DNA from: Clostridiales bacterium | GTDB lineage: Bacteria; Bacillota; Clostridia; Lachnospirales; Lachnospiraceae | DNA: 64,000 nt | Direction: 5' to 3' | Assembly (NCBI GenBank): GCA_019420275.1 | Contig: JAHZHN010000010.1 | Location: 1 to 64,000, forward strand | Shown here: positions 33,787-42,092 of the stretch, piece by piece | Position numbering within the stretch: the first letter of the stretch is position 1 | Layout: every line of letters begins with the position of its first letter | The notes under the pieces: model-generated | Databases searched by the model: none | Told to the model about the DNA's origin: nothing | Seen by the model: the letters and a program-made list of their open reading frames with translations, nothing else | Made by a program: the position numbers and the translations under genes

Positions 33787-34899
33787 TTAGCTAATTTTCA
33801 AATCACTTAAATTAATATCTGCTTCATCACTTTCATCTAATACAATTTCGGAGTCTGCCTTCACAGGTTTCAAGATGAAGAATAATACTATTGCAAATAC
33901 TAATGAACCAATCAGTAATGCTAGCAGCCATAACAACGGATTCGTCATTGTCACCATTGCAAATAATCCGCCATGAGGAACTGGAGAGGCACACGCCCAG
34001 GACATACTCAGCGCACCCCCAACACCTGCTCCAATACCTGTTGCGATAACACATGGAAGAAGGTGATTAAAGATGATTGGGTAGCATCCTTCAGTAATCA
34101 TACAAACCCCCATAGGAAATGCCGTTTTTAATGTATCCACTTCTGTGCGATTGAACACATTCTTATGGAATATCTTTTGCATAGGATACATCATTGTCAA
34201 ACCAAATGGTGTCACCATAGAAGCTAACATCAGCACCGCCATTGGCTCATTAATTCCTTCTGATTGTAATGATAACAAGAACGCATATACAACTTTATTG
34301 ATTGGTCCTCCATAATCCACACCAGACAAAACACCAATAATTAGACCAAATAACAATGTCTGTCTCATATCTAATCCAGTGATAAAATTATTCAACGCTT
34401 CTGTGAAGATGGAAATTGGTGTGCCTATTACATAAAACATGATCATTCCTACTACAAAACATGAAATCAGTGGAATTAAAAGCATTGGTTTTAAACCTTC
34501 TGCCCACTTTGGAACGCGCATCTTATTACGTAAAAACAATGCAATATATCCTGCAATATAACCGCCTACAAAACCACCAATAAATCCAGCATTCATTTTA
34601 ATTGAAATTAAACCAACCAAAAATCCAGCAGCAATACCTGGTTTATCTGCAATTGAAAAAGCAATACCGGTACCAATTACAACTGGCAGCATACCTAAAA
34701 TCTGATTACCCATTGTATATAACGTATCTGCGAATCCCCATTTAGCATTAAAATCCTCAATAGCTGCTCCCCCCATCAGACTACCAATAGCTAATAAGAA
34801 TCCTCCACCTACAACAATAGGAATCAAATATGATATAGCTGTTAATGCATGTTGTTTTAAAGTATTAATAATACTTCCATTTCTTTTTACATCCGCCAT
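33787..34899 (-). CDS. PTS fructose-family EIIC permease (second system)
   Basis: A 370-aa multi-spanning EIIC with the family signatures GGPINK (about 197-202) and MITEGCYPIIFN (about 259-270). The second motif has CYP in place of the usual AIP, a change at the selectivity-linked loop that marks it as a divergent substrate group. It ends in an acidic tail. Operon partner of EIIB and EIIA; the sugar is unknown. Confidence 0.92.
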   Translation of the reverse strand: MADVKRNGSIINTLKQHALTAISYLIPIVVGGGFLLAIGSLMGGAAIEDFNAKWGFADTLYTMGNQILGMLPVVIGTGIAFSIADKPGIAAGFLVGLISIKMNAGFIGGFVGGYIAGYIALFLRNKMRVPKWAEGLKPMLLIPLISCFVVGMIMFYVIGTPISIFTEALNNFITGLDMRQTLLFGLIIGVLSGVDYGGPINKVVYAFLLSLQSEGINEPMAVLMLASMVTPFGLTMMYPMQKIFHKNVFNRTEVDTLKTAFPMGVCMITEGCYPIIFNHLLPCVIATGIGAGVGGALSMSWACASPVPHGGLFAMVTMTNPLLWLLALLIGSLVFAIVLFFILKPVKADSEIVLDESDEADINLSDLKIS

Positions 34900-34981
34900 A
34901 ATTAATTATCCTCTTTTTCTTTCTTTTTTCTTCAAATTAATACAAATACCATTCTCCTGATATATCTCACCATGTATTAAT

Positions 34982-35296
34982 CTAATTTTTTGCAACGATT
35001 TCTTCGGCCTTCTCTATTAACTTATTTGGTGATTTGATAACTACTTCTGTTGGAACTTGAATTGTTTTAATATCTTTAAATCGTTCAGTACCTGAAATTT
35101 TGATGTCAATCGCCAAAATCGCACAATCAGCCGCTTTAATTTCTTCATCCGTTAAGGCATCTTCGGTACCAATAGTACCTTGTGTCTCTATATGAATCTG
35201 ATGTCCTCTTTTTTCAGCAGCTTTTACTAGTTTTTCTTTTGCAATATATGTGTGTGCAATCCCAGCAGTACAAGCTGCTACACCTACGATTTTCAT
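34982..35296 (-). CDS. PTS fructose-family EIIB (second system)
   Basis: A 104-aa EIIB with phosphocysteine in GVAACTAGIAHT (Cys9). ATG at 35296 with AAAGGAGG 8 bases upstream; the longer frame to 35338 includes leader codons. It receives phosphate from the EIIA encoded just upstream. Confidence 0.92.
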   Translation of the reverse strand: MKIVGVAACTAGIAHTYIAKEKLVKAAEKRGHQIHIETQGTIGTEDALTDEEIKAADCAILAIDIKISGTERFKDIKTIQVPTEVVIKSPNKLIEKAEEIVAKN

Positions 35297-35361
35297 GCCA
35301 AATACCTCCTTTCTTTCATAATATAAAGGTTTTATCATAGAACTGTTTCAATGACTATCTA

Positions 35362-35817
35362 TCAATGATTTAAAAATGCATTGCGTAAATCTTCCACTGT
35401 TTGTGCATCCAACAAATCTTTTACGACGTCATCATCTCCTAGCTTTCCAGCAATAGTAGCAAGCATCCGCAGATGATCATTTCCAGCATTATCAGCATCC
35501 TGAACCGCAAATAAGCACACTATACGGACGCCCTTTCCATCTACAGATTCCCAAGGAATTTCATTTTTAAATTTACCTATCGCTATTCCATTTTTAACAA
35601 CACCTTTGCTTAAACCATGCGGAATAGCAATATAATTTCCAATACCTGTTTTCCCTAATGTTTCTCTATAATAGATGTCTTTCTTATAACTCTCTGTATC
35701 TGTAATATATCCTGCTTTTAACAAAATATCTGCCATTACATCAATCGCATCTGATTTAGTTTTTCCCTCTAAGTTGACACCCATAATATTTGTATCAATG
35801 ATATCTTTAATTTCCAT
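35362..35817 (-). CDS. PTS fructose/mannitol-type EIIA (second system)
   Basis: A 151-aa EIIA. IGNYIAIPHG holds the active histidine (about His67). It follows the aldolase gene by 22 bases. No HPr or EI is encoded here, so it relies on the general PTS. Confidence 0.92.
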   Translation of the reverse strand: MEIKDIIDTNIMGVNLEGKTKSDAIDVMADILLKAGYITDTESYKKDIYYRETLGKTGIGNYIAIPHGLSKGVVKNGIAIGKFKNEIPWESVDGKGVRIVCLFAVQDADNAGNDHLRMLATIAGKLGDDDVVKDLLDAQTVEDLRNAFLNH

Positions 35818-35839
35818 ATTTTATACCAACTCCAAATAC

Positions 35840-36718
35840 TTATTTATTTTCAAAAAAATATTTTTCCGTATCATTTGTTTTAAATAATCTAATTTTTTCA
35901 ACAGCTGTTTTCTTGGCTTCTACCATACAATCAGGGAAAATAACATTAGGTTCACGAATTTCCATGTTACCATTATTTAAAATCTCTCTTAATTTTTCTG
36001 TAAATGAAATTTTAATATCAGAAGAAATATTAATTTTAGAGATACCAATTTCTACTGCTTTTGCAATTTCATCATCTGGGTTACTAGAGCCGCCATGTAA
36101 AACCAGCGGCACATCAACTAGTTTTGTAATTTCTTCAAGAATATCTAATCGTAATTCCGGTTTCATATCCTTAGGATAAAGCCCATGTGCTGTACCAATT
36201 GCAACTGCTAAAGAATCTACTCCTGTGCTTTCTACAAATTCTTTTGCCATCTTTGGCTCTGTATAAATAATCTTTGAGACGCCTCCCTCAACATTATTTC
36301 CTGTGTCTCCAATTGTTCCCAGTTCTGCTTCAACAGAAACTCCAACCGCATGTGCAATCCTTACTACTTCTTGTGTTTGTTTTACATTTTCTTCAAATGG
36401 AAGACTAGAGCCATCAATCATAACAGATGAGAATCCAAGCTGGATAGCATGAATAATTTGATCAACATTGGCACCATGATCTAGGTGTAATACCACTGGT
36501 AATTCTGTAGAATTAATCTCAGCCATTACCTGGCCAATAAAACTATCTCTCAAAAAACTCAATTCATCTGGATGTATTGCCATAATAAATGGTGCTTTTT
36601 CCTCCTTACATGCATCCATAATAGCTGGAAGGAGTTGACCACTACCTGCATTAAAAGCCGGAACAGCAAAATGGTGATCTTTTGCTACTTTTAACATTTC
36701 TTTTCCTGTAATTAACAT
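35840..36718 (-). CDS. Class II ketose-(bis)phosphate aldolase
   Basis: A 292-aa class II aldolase of the FBP/tagatose-BP (GatY/KbaY/FbaA) family and the first gene of the operon. VVLHLDHGA gives the catalytic Asp and zinc His, ALAVAIGTAHG and PLVLHGGSS supply further zinc and phosphate residues, and INISSDIK is the phosphate-binding strand. Starts ATG at 36718, the A of which lies one base from the divergent long frame. The substrate is a phosphorylated ketose imported by the PTS; it releases DHAP plus an aldehyde. Confidence 0.9.
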   Translation of the reverse strand: MLITGKEMLKVAKDHHFAVPAFNAGSGQLLPAIMDACKEEKAPFIMAIHPDELSFLRDSFIGQVMAEINSTELPVVLHLDHGANVDQIIHAIQLGFSSVMIDGSSLPFEENVKQTQEVVRIAHAVGVSVEAELGTIGDTGNNVEGGVSKIIYTEPKMAKEFVESTGVDSLAVAIGTAHGLYPKDMKPELRLDILEEITKLVDVPLVLHGGSSNPDDEIAKAVEIGISKINISSDIKISFTEKLREILNNGNMEIREPNVIFPDCMVEAKKTAVEKIRLFKTNDTEKYFFENK

Positions 36719-36900
36719 ATGCTTTCACTTTCCTTTCTTTTTATTTTCCTTTTGTTTCTTATAGCTTTAATTATAAGCATTTTCTTTAACCTGTCAATAG
36801 TTTTTTTCTTTTTTCTTTCACTTTCCTTTCTTTTAATTTTTCTTTTTATTTCCTCAATTTTTCTTTTCTCTTTTTCTTTATTTTTTGTTTTTTGTATGGT
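36719..36900. other. Strongly biased pyrimidine tract with direct repeats
   Basis: Apart from the promoter core, about 180 bases are almost pure T/C on the plus strand. The 20-mer CTTTCACTTTCCTTTCTTTT occurs at about 36722 and again near 36817, flanking the promoter on both sides. TTTCACTTTC-like direct repeats are the usual form of DeoR-type sugar operators. A formal open frame through this tract (from 36719) is not coding. Confidence 0.6.
36770..36797 (-). promoter_or_regulatory. Consensus promoter of the aldolase-PTS operon
   Basis: Minus strand: -35 TTGACA (36792-36797), a 16-bp spacer, -10 TATAAT (36770-36775), a full match in both boxes. A perfect promoter in a sugar operon implies control by repression rather than activation, in line with the adjacent DeoR gene. 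The transcript leader is about 45 bases, almost all purines. Confidence 0.85.
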
Positions 36901-36905
36901 ATACT
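36900..36905 (+). promoter_or_regulatory. Extended -10 of the DeoR gene
   Basis: TGG-TATACT (TG at 36897-36898, -10 hexamer at 36900-36905) 42 bases before the ATG at 36947. A -35 is hidden in the T tract. The extended TGn motif may make up for a weak -35. Confidence 0.45.
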
Positions 36906-36946
36906 TTACCAAGGAGGATATCCACATATTAGAAGGGGGGTGTTTT

Positions 36947-37708
36947 ATGAACGCTACAGAACGTATAAACTTTATAAAGAATGCATTATACAGCGAGAAA
37001 AGAGTAACAATTGCTGACATGGCAGATAAACTCCAAGTATCATACCCTACAGTTAGAAAATACTTTGATCAGATAACAAAATCAGATACTTCTATCTCTA
37101 AAATACATGGTGGGCTAAAAATTGAATCAGACGACAACAACGATTTAGCCATTTACTATAAGCGATTAATAAAGAATGAAAAAGAAAAAAAAGAGATTGC
37201 TGCAAAGGCATTAGGATTTGTTACTGAGAAATGTACTGTATTATTAGATTCTAGTTCAACAACGTTTGAATTAGCAAAAGCCATGTTAAATTTAGCTTTT
37301 CGCTTTACAGTCCTTACAAATGGTATATCAACCGCTCGTCTACTATCAAAAAACGAAAATATAACCACTATCGTTCTACCTGGAATTATATATAAGAATT
37401 CAAATACGATTATTGATGAGTTTAGTTTCAATTTTACTGAACAATTTAACATCGATTTATTCTTTTTCTCAGCTACAGGATTGACACTTGATGGCGGCTT
37501 TTCTGAATACAATTTACAAGAAGTAAGACATAAAGCGAAAAACATAAAAAAGGCGAAAAAAGCTATTGCCTTAATTGACAGTTCAAAGTTTGGAAAATGT
37601 TCCAGTGCAAATTTTGCTACATTAGAAGATATCCATGCGCTAATAACAGATTCGTATCTAGATAAAAAGAGTTTGGACCTCTTCAAAACAAGAGCCAATA
37701 TTTTATAA
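36947..37708 (+). CDS. DeoR-family sugar-operon repressor
   Basis: A 253-aa DeoR-type regulator. An N-terminal winged HTH (RVTIADMADKLQVSYPTVRKYFDQI) is followed by a DeoR-C isomerase-like sensor domain (about 75-235) with CTVLLDSSSTT and VLTNGIST and LFFFSATGLTLDGGF. ATG at 36947 has AGGGGGG 6 bases upstream; a much longer frame beginning at 36719 runs through the pyrimidine tract and is rejected. It is divergent from the aldolase-PTS operon and most likely binds the repeats between them, with a phosphorylated sugar as inducer. Confidence 0.88.
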   Translation: MNATERINFIKNALYSEKRVTIADMADKLQVSYPTVRKYFDQITKSDTSISKIHGGLKIESDDNNDLAIYYKRLIKNEKEKKEIAAKALGFVTEKCTVLLDSSSTTFELAKAMLNLAFRFTVLTNGISTARLLSKNENITTIVLPGIIYKNSNTIIDEFSFNFTEQFNIDLFFFSATGLTLDGGFSEYNLQEVRHKAKNIKKAKKAIALIDSSKFGKCSSANFATLEDIHALITDSYLDKKSLDLFKTRANIL

Positions 37709-37724
37709 TTTAGGAGGAATGAAT

Positions 37725-38177
37725 ATGGAAATAAATATCAAAAAAATTGGAGAAACAAAGATTAATGGGGTTCGCTATCATTTAGCGAAACCGGAAAGTT
37801 ACAAAGAAGCTTATTTTGAGTGGACTGCACTGCCTCTCATCACACCTTTTCAGCATTCAGAAATTATGAACGGAATATTACAAGGATGGCATCATACGCC
37901 AGTTTTCTCTGAAATTGAATATCACGAAGATTATGAACAATTTTACTTTTTCCAGGGTGATTGTTTTATGTACTTTGTTGACTTGAAAGATGGTACTCCT
38001 GATTTATCTACTTCGCAAATCGTTTATATTCCTGAAGGAACACAATTAGACATTGCTCCTAATAAAGGTCATTTTATTGCTGTTGCAAATAAAGACACTT
38101 TTAAAGCAATGGTGACTTCACCAAAACAGGATGCTCCTCGAATCCAGTTAGCAGAAACAGTAAAAGGTGTATTTTAA
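37725..38177 (+). CDS. Cupin-like protein of the sugar locus
   Basis: A 150-aa protein. The central pattern GWHHTPVFSEIEYHEDYEQFYFFQGD followed by VYIPEGTQLDIAPNKGHF fits a single cupin barrel (HH, E-x-H and a distal H). Ureidoglycolate-lyase-like and DUF4867-like proteins share this look. ATG at 37725 (AGGAGG at 7 bases) follows the DeoR gene by 16 bases. Probably a sugar isomerase, mutarotase or lyase of the pathway; reaction unknown. Confidence 0.65.
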   Translation: MEINIKKIGETKINGVRYHLAKPESYKEAYFEWTALPLITPFQHSEIMNGILQGWHHTPVFSEIEYHEDYEQFYFFQGDCFMYFVDLKDGTPDLSTSQIVYIPEGTQLDIAPNKGHFIAVANKDTFKAMVTSPKQDAPRIQLAETVKGVF

Positions 38178-38194
38178 ATGAATTTTTATATAAT

Positions 38195-38229
38195 GCTCAA
38201 TTAGCAAGCAGCTAATTGGGCTTATTTTT
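38195..38229 (+). terminator. Terminator of the DeoR-cupin operon
   Basis: GCTCAATTAGC - aagca - GCTAATTGGGC (38195-38221) followed by TTATTTTT. Confidence 0.8.
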
Positions 38230-38447
38230 ATATCTTTACAACGACTTAGCTGATTGTTTTCAGACCTATCACAATTTAAACATTGATATTTGATCACAAA
38301 GCAATACATAAAACAGAAAATAAAATACTTTTATATACATTCATTATCAGTATCAAATGATATAAAAAAAGATTTCATAAAAAGCAGAACCGAAATTCTT
38401 GATGATAAATACGTTTATCATCATTGTACCAATTTTCTTTTGAAAAC

Positions 38448-38478
38448 AAAAAAGTGCCTAATAATTAAGGCACTTTTT
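38448..38478 (-). terminator. Terminator of guaA
   Basis: AAAAAAGTGCCT - aataatt - AAGGCACTTTTTT; strong stem with T tracts on both strands, 20 bases after the guaA stop. Confidence 0.85.
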
Positions 38479-38497
38479 TCATTTAGCATATTATTTA

Positions 38498-40045
38498 TTA
38501 TTCGAACTCTATCGTTCCCGGCGGTTTGCTGGTCAAATCATAAAATACTCTGTTGACTCCTTTGACCTCATTGATGATCCTGCTCATGACTGTCTGAAGT
38601 ACTTCAAACGGGATCTCTGCTGATTCAGCTGTCATAAAGTCAATGGTCTTCACTGCTCTCAAAGCTACTGCATAATCATAGGTTCTTTCATCCCCCATAA
38701 CTCCTACAGAGCGCATATTGGTCAGTGCTGCAAAGTACTGATTAATCTCCTTATCCAGTCCTGCTTTTGCGATTTCTTCTCTGTAAATCGCATCCGCATC
38801 CTGTACAATGCGAACTTTCTCTGCTGTTACTTCTCCGATAATACGGATACCAAGTCCCGGTCCTGGGAATGGCTGACGGAATACCAGATTTTCCGGAAGT
38901 CCAAGTTCCAGACCAACTTTTCTTACCTCATCTTTAAACAAGTCGCGAAGCGGTTCGATGATCTCTTTAAAATCAACGTAGTCAGGAAGACCTCCTACGT
39001 TATGATGAGATTTGATGACGGCAGATTCTCCGCCCAGTCCGCTTTCTACCACATCCGGATAGATGGTTCCCTGTGCCAGGAAATCAACGGCTCCGATTTT
39101 CTTCGCCTCTTCTTCAAACACACGGATAAATTCTTCACCAATGATCTTACGTTTCTTCTCCGGTTCTGTTACACCTGCAAGTTTAGAGTAATATCTTTCC
39201 TGTGCATTCACACGAATGAAATTCAGATCGAAATCACCTTTCGGTCCGAATACAGCTTCGACTTCATCTCCCTCATCTTTTCGAAGGAGTCCATGATCTA
39301 CAAATACGCATGTCAGCTGTTTTCCGATTGCCTTAGAAAGCAGCCCTGCTGCTACAGAAGAATCTACTCCGCCGGAAAGTGCCAGAAGAACTTTTCCGTC
39401 TCCTACTTTTTCCTTAATAGCTGCAACGGAGTGTTCCACGAAGGAATCCATTCTCCAGTCACCAACACATCCGCAGACATTCTTTACGAAGTTGTTGATC
39501 ATCTTCGTTCCTTCCTCCGTATGCAGTACTTCCGGATGGAACTGGATTGCATATAAGTTCTTTTCTTTATTTTCTGCAGATGCCGTCGGACAATCTGCTG
39601 TGTGGGATGTCGTTGCAAATCCCGGTGCTGTCTTTGAAATATAATCAAAATGACTCATCCAGCAGATTGTTTCCTTAGACACTCCGTCAAAGATTGGAGA
39701 TGTCTCGTCATCTACGATTACTTTCGTTTTTCCATATTCACGGACCGGTGCTTTCTCAACTTTTCCGCCCAGAATATGCTGCATCAGCTGAGCTCCGTAG
39801 CATAATCCGAGAACCGGAATTCCAAGTTCAAATAATTCTTTGGAATAAGTTGCAGCACCTTCTTCATAACAGCTGTTTGGTCCGCCAGTTAAAATGATTC
39901 CCTGCGGATTCATTTCTTTGATTTTTTCAATGTCGATCTTGTAGGAATAGATTTCACAGTATACATTGCATTCACGGACACGGCGTGCCACCAGCTGGTT
40001 ATACTGTCCTCCAAAATCAATTACGATCACTAATTCGTTTTTCAC
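38498..40045 (-). CDS. guaA: GMP synthase (glutamine-hydrolysing)
   Basis: A 515-aa bifunctional enzyme. The N-terminal class I amidotransferase has GLCYGAQLMQ with the nucleophile cysteine and the HPEV histidine/Glu; the ATP pyrophosphatase has LSGGVDSSVAAG (about residues 223-234); the dimerisation domain ends GTIEFE. It converts XMP to GMP with ATP and glutamine. The length is the family norm. No purine riboswitch is seen in the 78 bases upstream. Confidence 0.98.
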   Translation of the reverse strand: MKNELVIVIDFGGQYNQLVARRVRECNVYCEIYSYKIDIEKIKEMNPQGIILTGGPNSCYEEGAATYSKELFELGIPVLGLCYGAQLMQHILGGKVEKAPVREYGKTKVIVDDETSPIFDGVSKETICWMSHFDYISKTAPGFATTSHTADCPTASAENKEKNLYAIQFHPEVLHTEEGTKMINNFVKNVCGCVGDWRMDSFVEHSVAAIKEKVGDGKVLLALSGGVDSSVAAGLLSKAIGKQLTCVFVDHGLLRKDEGDEVEAVFGPKGDFDLNFIRVNAQERYYSKLAGVTEPEKKRKIIGEEFIRVFEEEAKKIGAVDFLAQGTIYPDVVESGLGGESAVIKSHHNVGGLPDYVDFKEIIEPLRDLFKDEVRKVGLELGLPENLVFRQPFPGPGLGIRIIGEVTAEKVRIVQDADAIYREEIAKAGLDKEINQYFAALTNMRSVGVMGDERTYDYAVALRAVKTIDFMTAESAEIPFEVLQTVMSRIINEVKGVNRVFYDLTSKPPGTIEFE

Positions 40046-40123
40046 TCATCTTCCTCCTAGGTCTCAGAATCATCCGGCTGTGCCGGCAGTCGTTTTGGAA
40101 ATTCTCTCGAATTTCCTTGTATC

Positions 40124-41308
40124 TTAATCGGCTTTCAGTTCGTCAACTTTATCCAGTTTCTCCCATGGAAGATCCAGGTCATTGCGCCCGAAATGTCCAT
40201 AGGCTGCCGTCTGTTTGTAAATTGGTCTTCTAAGATCCAGCATCTTAATAATGCCTGCAGGTCTTAAGTCAAAATGTTTCCGGATTAGATCAACCAGTTC
40301 CTGACTGCTCTTCTTTCCAGTTCCAAAAGTATCAACCATAATAGATGTAGGTTCTGCCACACCAATTGCATAAGACAACTGAATCTCACATTTATCTGCC
40401 AGCCCTGCCGCAACAATATTTTTGGCCACATATCTTGCAGCATAAGCTGCGGAACGGTCAACCTTTGTACAGTCTTTTCCGGAGAAAGCTCCTCCGCCGT
40501 GGCGGGCATATCCTCCGTAAGTGTCTACAATGATTTTTCTGCCGGTCAGTCCTGCATCGCCGTGAGGTCCCCCGATTACAAATCGTCCGGTTGGATTGAT
40601 AAAGAACTTGGTTTCTTCATCTACCATTTCTGCCGGAAGAATCTTATCAAAGACTTCCCTTTTGATATCTTCATGAATCTGTTCCTGTCCAATACCAGGA
40701 TCATGCTGAGTTGAAAGTACAACTGCCTCCAGACGGAATGGTTTTCCATCCTCATTATACTCTACGGTCACCTGAGTTTTTCCATCCGGTCTTAAATATG
40801 GCAGTGTTCCATCTTTGCGGACCTTCGTCAGCTGTCTTGCCAGCTTATGGGCAAGAGAAATCGGATATGGCATATACTCATCTGTCTCATTGGTTGCATA
40901 CCCGAACATCATTCCCTGATCTCCGGCTCCGATCGCATCGAGTTCTTCCTCACTCATGTCACGCTCTCTTGCTTCCAGTGCCTTGTCCACTCCCATGGCA
41001 ATATCAGAAGACTGCTCATCGATTGCTGTGATAACGCCGCATGTATCGGCATCAAATCCATATTTTCCTCTTGTATATCCAACTTCCCGTATTGTGTCTC
41101 TGACGATTTTCTGGATGTCTACATAGGCATTGGTTGTAATCTCTCCCATGACCATGACGATTCCAGTCGTTGTACATGTCTCACATGCTACACGGCTCAT
41201 TGGATCCTGTTCCATCAGGGCATCTAAAATGGCATCTGATATCTGGTCACAGATTTTATCCGGATGGCCTTCTGTCACAGATTCAGATGTAAATAGTAAC
41301 TTGTCCAT
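40124..41308 (-). CDS. metK: S-adenosylmethionine synthetase
   Basis: A 394-aa MetK making SAM from methionine and ATP. SVTEGHPDKICDQISDA at the N-terminus, GAGDQGMMFGYATNET (about 117-132) and GGGAFSGKDCTKVDRSAAY (about 258-276) are the three signature blocks. Precedes guaA by 78 bases. The 104-base leader shows no SAM riboswitch fold. Confidence 0.98.
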   Translation of the reverse strand: MDKLLFTSESVTEGHPDKICDQISDAILDALMEQDPMSRVACETCTTTGIVMVMGEITTNAYVDIQKIVRDTIREVGYTRGKYGFDADTCGVITAIDEQSSDIAMGVDKALEARERDMSEEELDAIGAGDQGMMFGYATNETDEYMPYPISLAHKLARQLTKVRKDGTLPYLRPDGKTQVTVEYNEDGKPFRLEAVVLSTQHDPGIGQEQIHEDIKREVFDKILPAEMVDEETKFFINPTGRFVIGGPHGDAGLTGRKIIVDTYGGYARHGGGAFSGKDCTKVDRSAAYAARYVAKNIVAAGLADKCEIQLSYAIGVAEPTSIMVDTFGTGKKSSQELVDLIRKHFDLRPAGIIKMLDLRRPIYKQTAAYGHFGRNDLDLPWEKLDKVDELKAD

Positions 41309-41412
41309 ATCTTATCCTTTCTGCTGATTGATCGAAAACACTTCTGTTTTCATCTTCATTTTGTTCTATATTTATCCCGGCAAATTTTTTGAAAATCCTG
41401 TCGGAATAAAGA

Positions 41413-41436
41413 AAAGGTCCGAATCACTTCGGACCT
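41413..41436 (-). terminator. Terminator of the PsiE-like gene
   Basis: AGGTCCGAA - tcac - TTCGGACCT. On the minus strand the stem starts inside the stop codon region of the PsiE-like gene and is followed by TTTTCTTT. Confidence 0.85.
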
Positions 41437-42076
41437 AATGTTCTTTTGGCATAAACGGAACTGACCGGTCTCGGATTACCTCGATCTCGGCAATTCGTCC
41501 GTTGATCACTTTTTCAACGCGCAAAGCTCCGCCCAGGAAAAAATAACACTGCCCTACCTGAAATCCTCGTTCTCCCTTTTCTACATATTCTTCCATTAAA
41601 TCTTCCAAAGTCTCTCCCTGGAATTCTTCTGGAATGCCTACATGAATCAACTGATTAATCTCTGCAATCTTCTGCGATGGAAGAAAGATTGTTTTTTCGA
41701 CATCGTCAAAGTCTCCAAACAAAAACTTTCGAACAGCAAACAAAACCGCAATCGCAGAAATTCCAATCAGGTTTTCCAACGGTGATGTATGCTCCACAAT
41801 CATCTGGCGGGCAATGGCAAACATCAGCACCTCTACAAGGGTATCCGGTGTATGTTTGCAAAGCATTTTGATAAACTCTATACAGATTACCAGATTAAAT
41901 GCGATTCCCACAAATTCATAAATCTCTGCCGTGCCCGGATGATCCATCATAAGCTGAACCAAATCCTTTACAAGCCATATGGTGCCTCCAATTACCGCAA
42001 TGGTTATGATCGCAGATAATATCAGTTCCACCCATTTTGAAATCTTGAACACTTCATTCTTCAGGTATTGTCTCAT
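41435..42076 (-). CDS. PsiE-like membrane protein with C-terminal TrkA_C/CorC-like domain
   Basis: A 213-aa protein. Four membrane helices in residues 10-120 match the PsiE (phosphate-starvation-inducible) family. The remaining ~90 residues (VGIPEEFQGETLEDLMEEYV, then GQCYFFLGGALRVEKVINGRI) are soluble. Follows murA by 16 bases, in the same direction, so probably co-transcribed. Function unknown. Confidence 0.75.
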   Translation of the reverse strand: MRQYLKNEVFKISKWVELILSAIITIAVIGGTIWLVKDLVQLMMDHPGTAEIYEFVGIAFNLVICIEFIKMLCKHTPDTLVEVLMFAIARQMIVEHTSPLENLIGISAIAVLFAVRKFLFGDFDDVEKTIFLPSQKIAEINQLIHVGIPEEFQGETLEDLMEEYVEKGERGFQVGQCYFFLGGALRVEKVINGRIAEIEVIRDRSVPFMPKEH

Positions 42077-42092
42077 GAAGGCAAATCTCCTC

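Larger units (their letters stand above)
38178..38497. other. Intergenic region between two converging terminators
   Basis: Holds the terminator of the DeoR-cupin operon at its left and that of guaA at its right. The AT-rich middle shows no gene. Confidence 0.5.

Noticed and set aside
36719..36946. Long hydrophobic N-terminal extension of the DeoR protein
   Set aside because: The frame is open only because the DNA is a T/C tract. A strong AGGGGGG site precedes the ATG at 36947, where the HTH begins.
40046..40123. Purine riboswitch before guaA
   Set aside because: Only a small CCGGC-tgt-GCCGG stem is seen and the gap is too short for the aptamer plus terminator.
41309..41412. SAM riboswitch before metK
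   Set aside because: The 104-base leader has no fitting stems or conserved GGGTGG/k-turn-like core.
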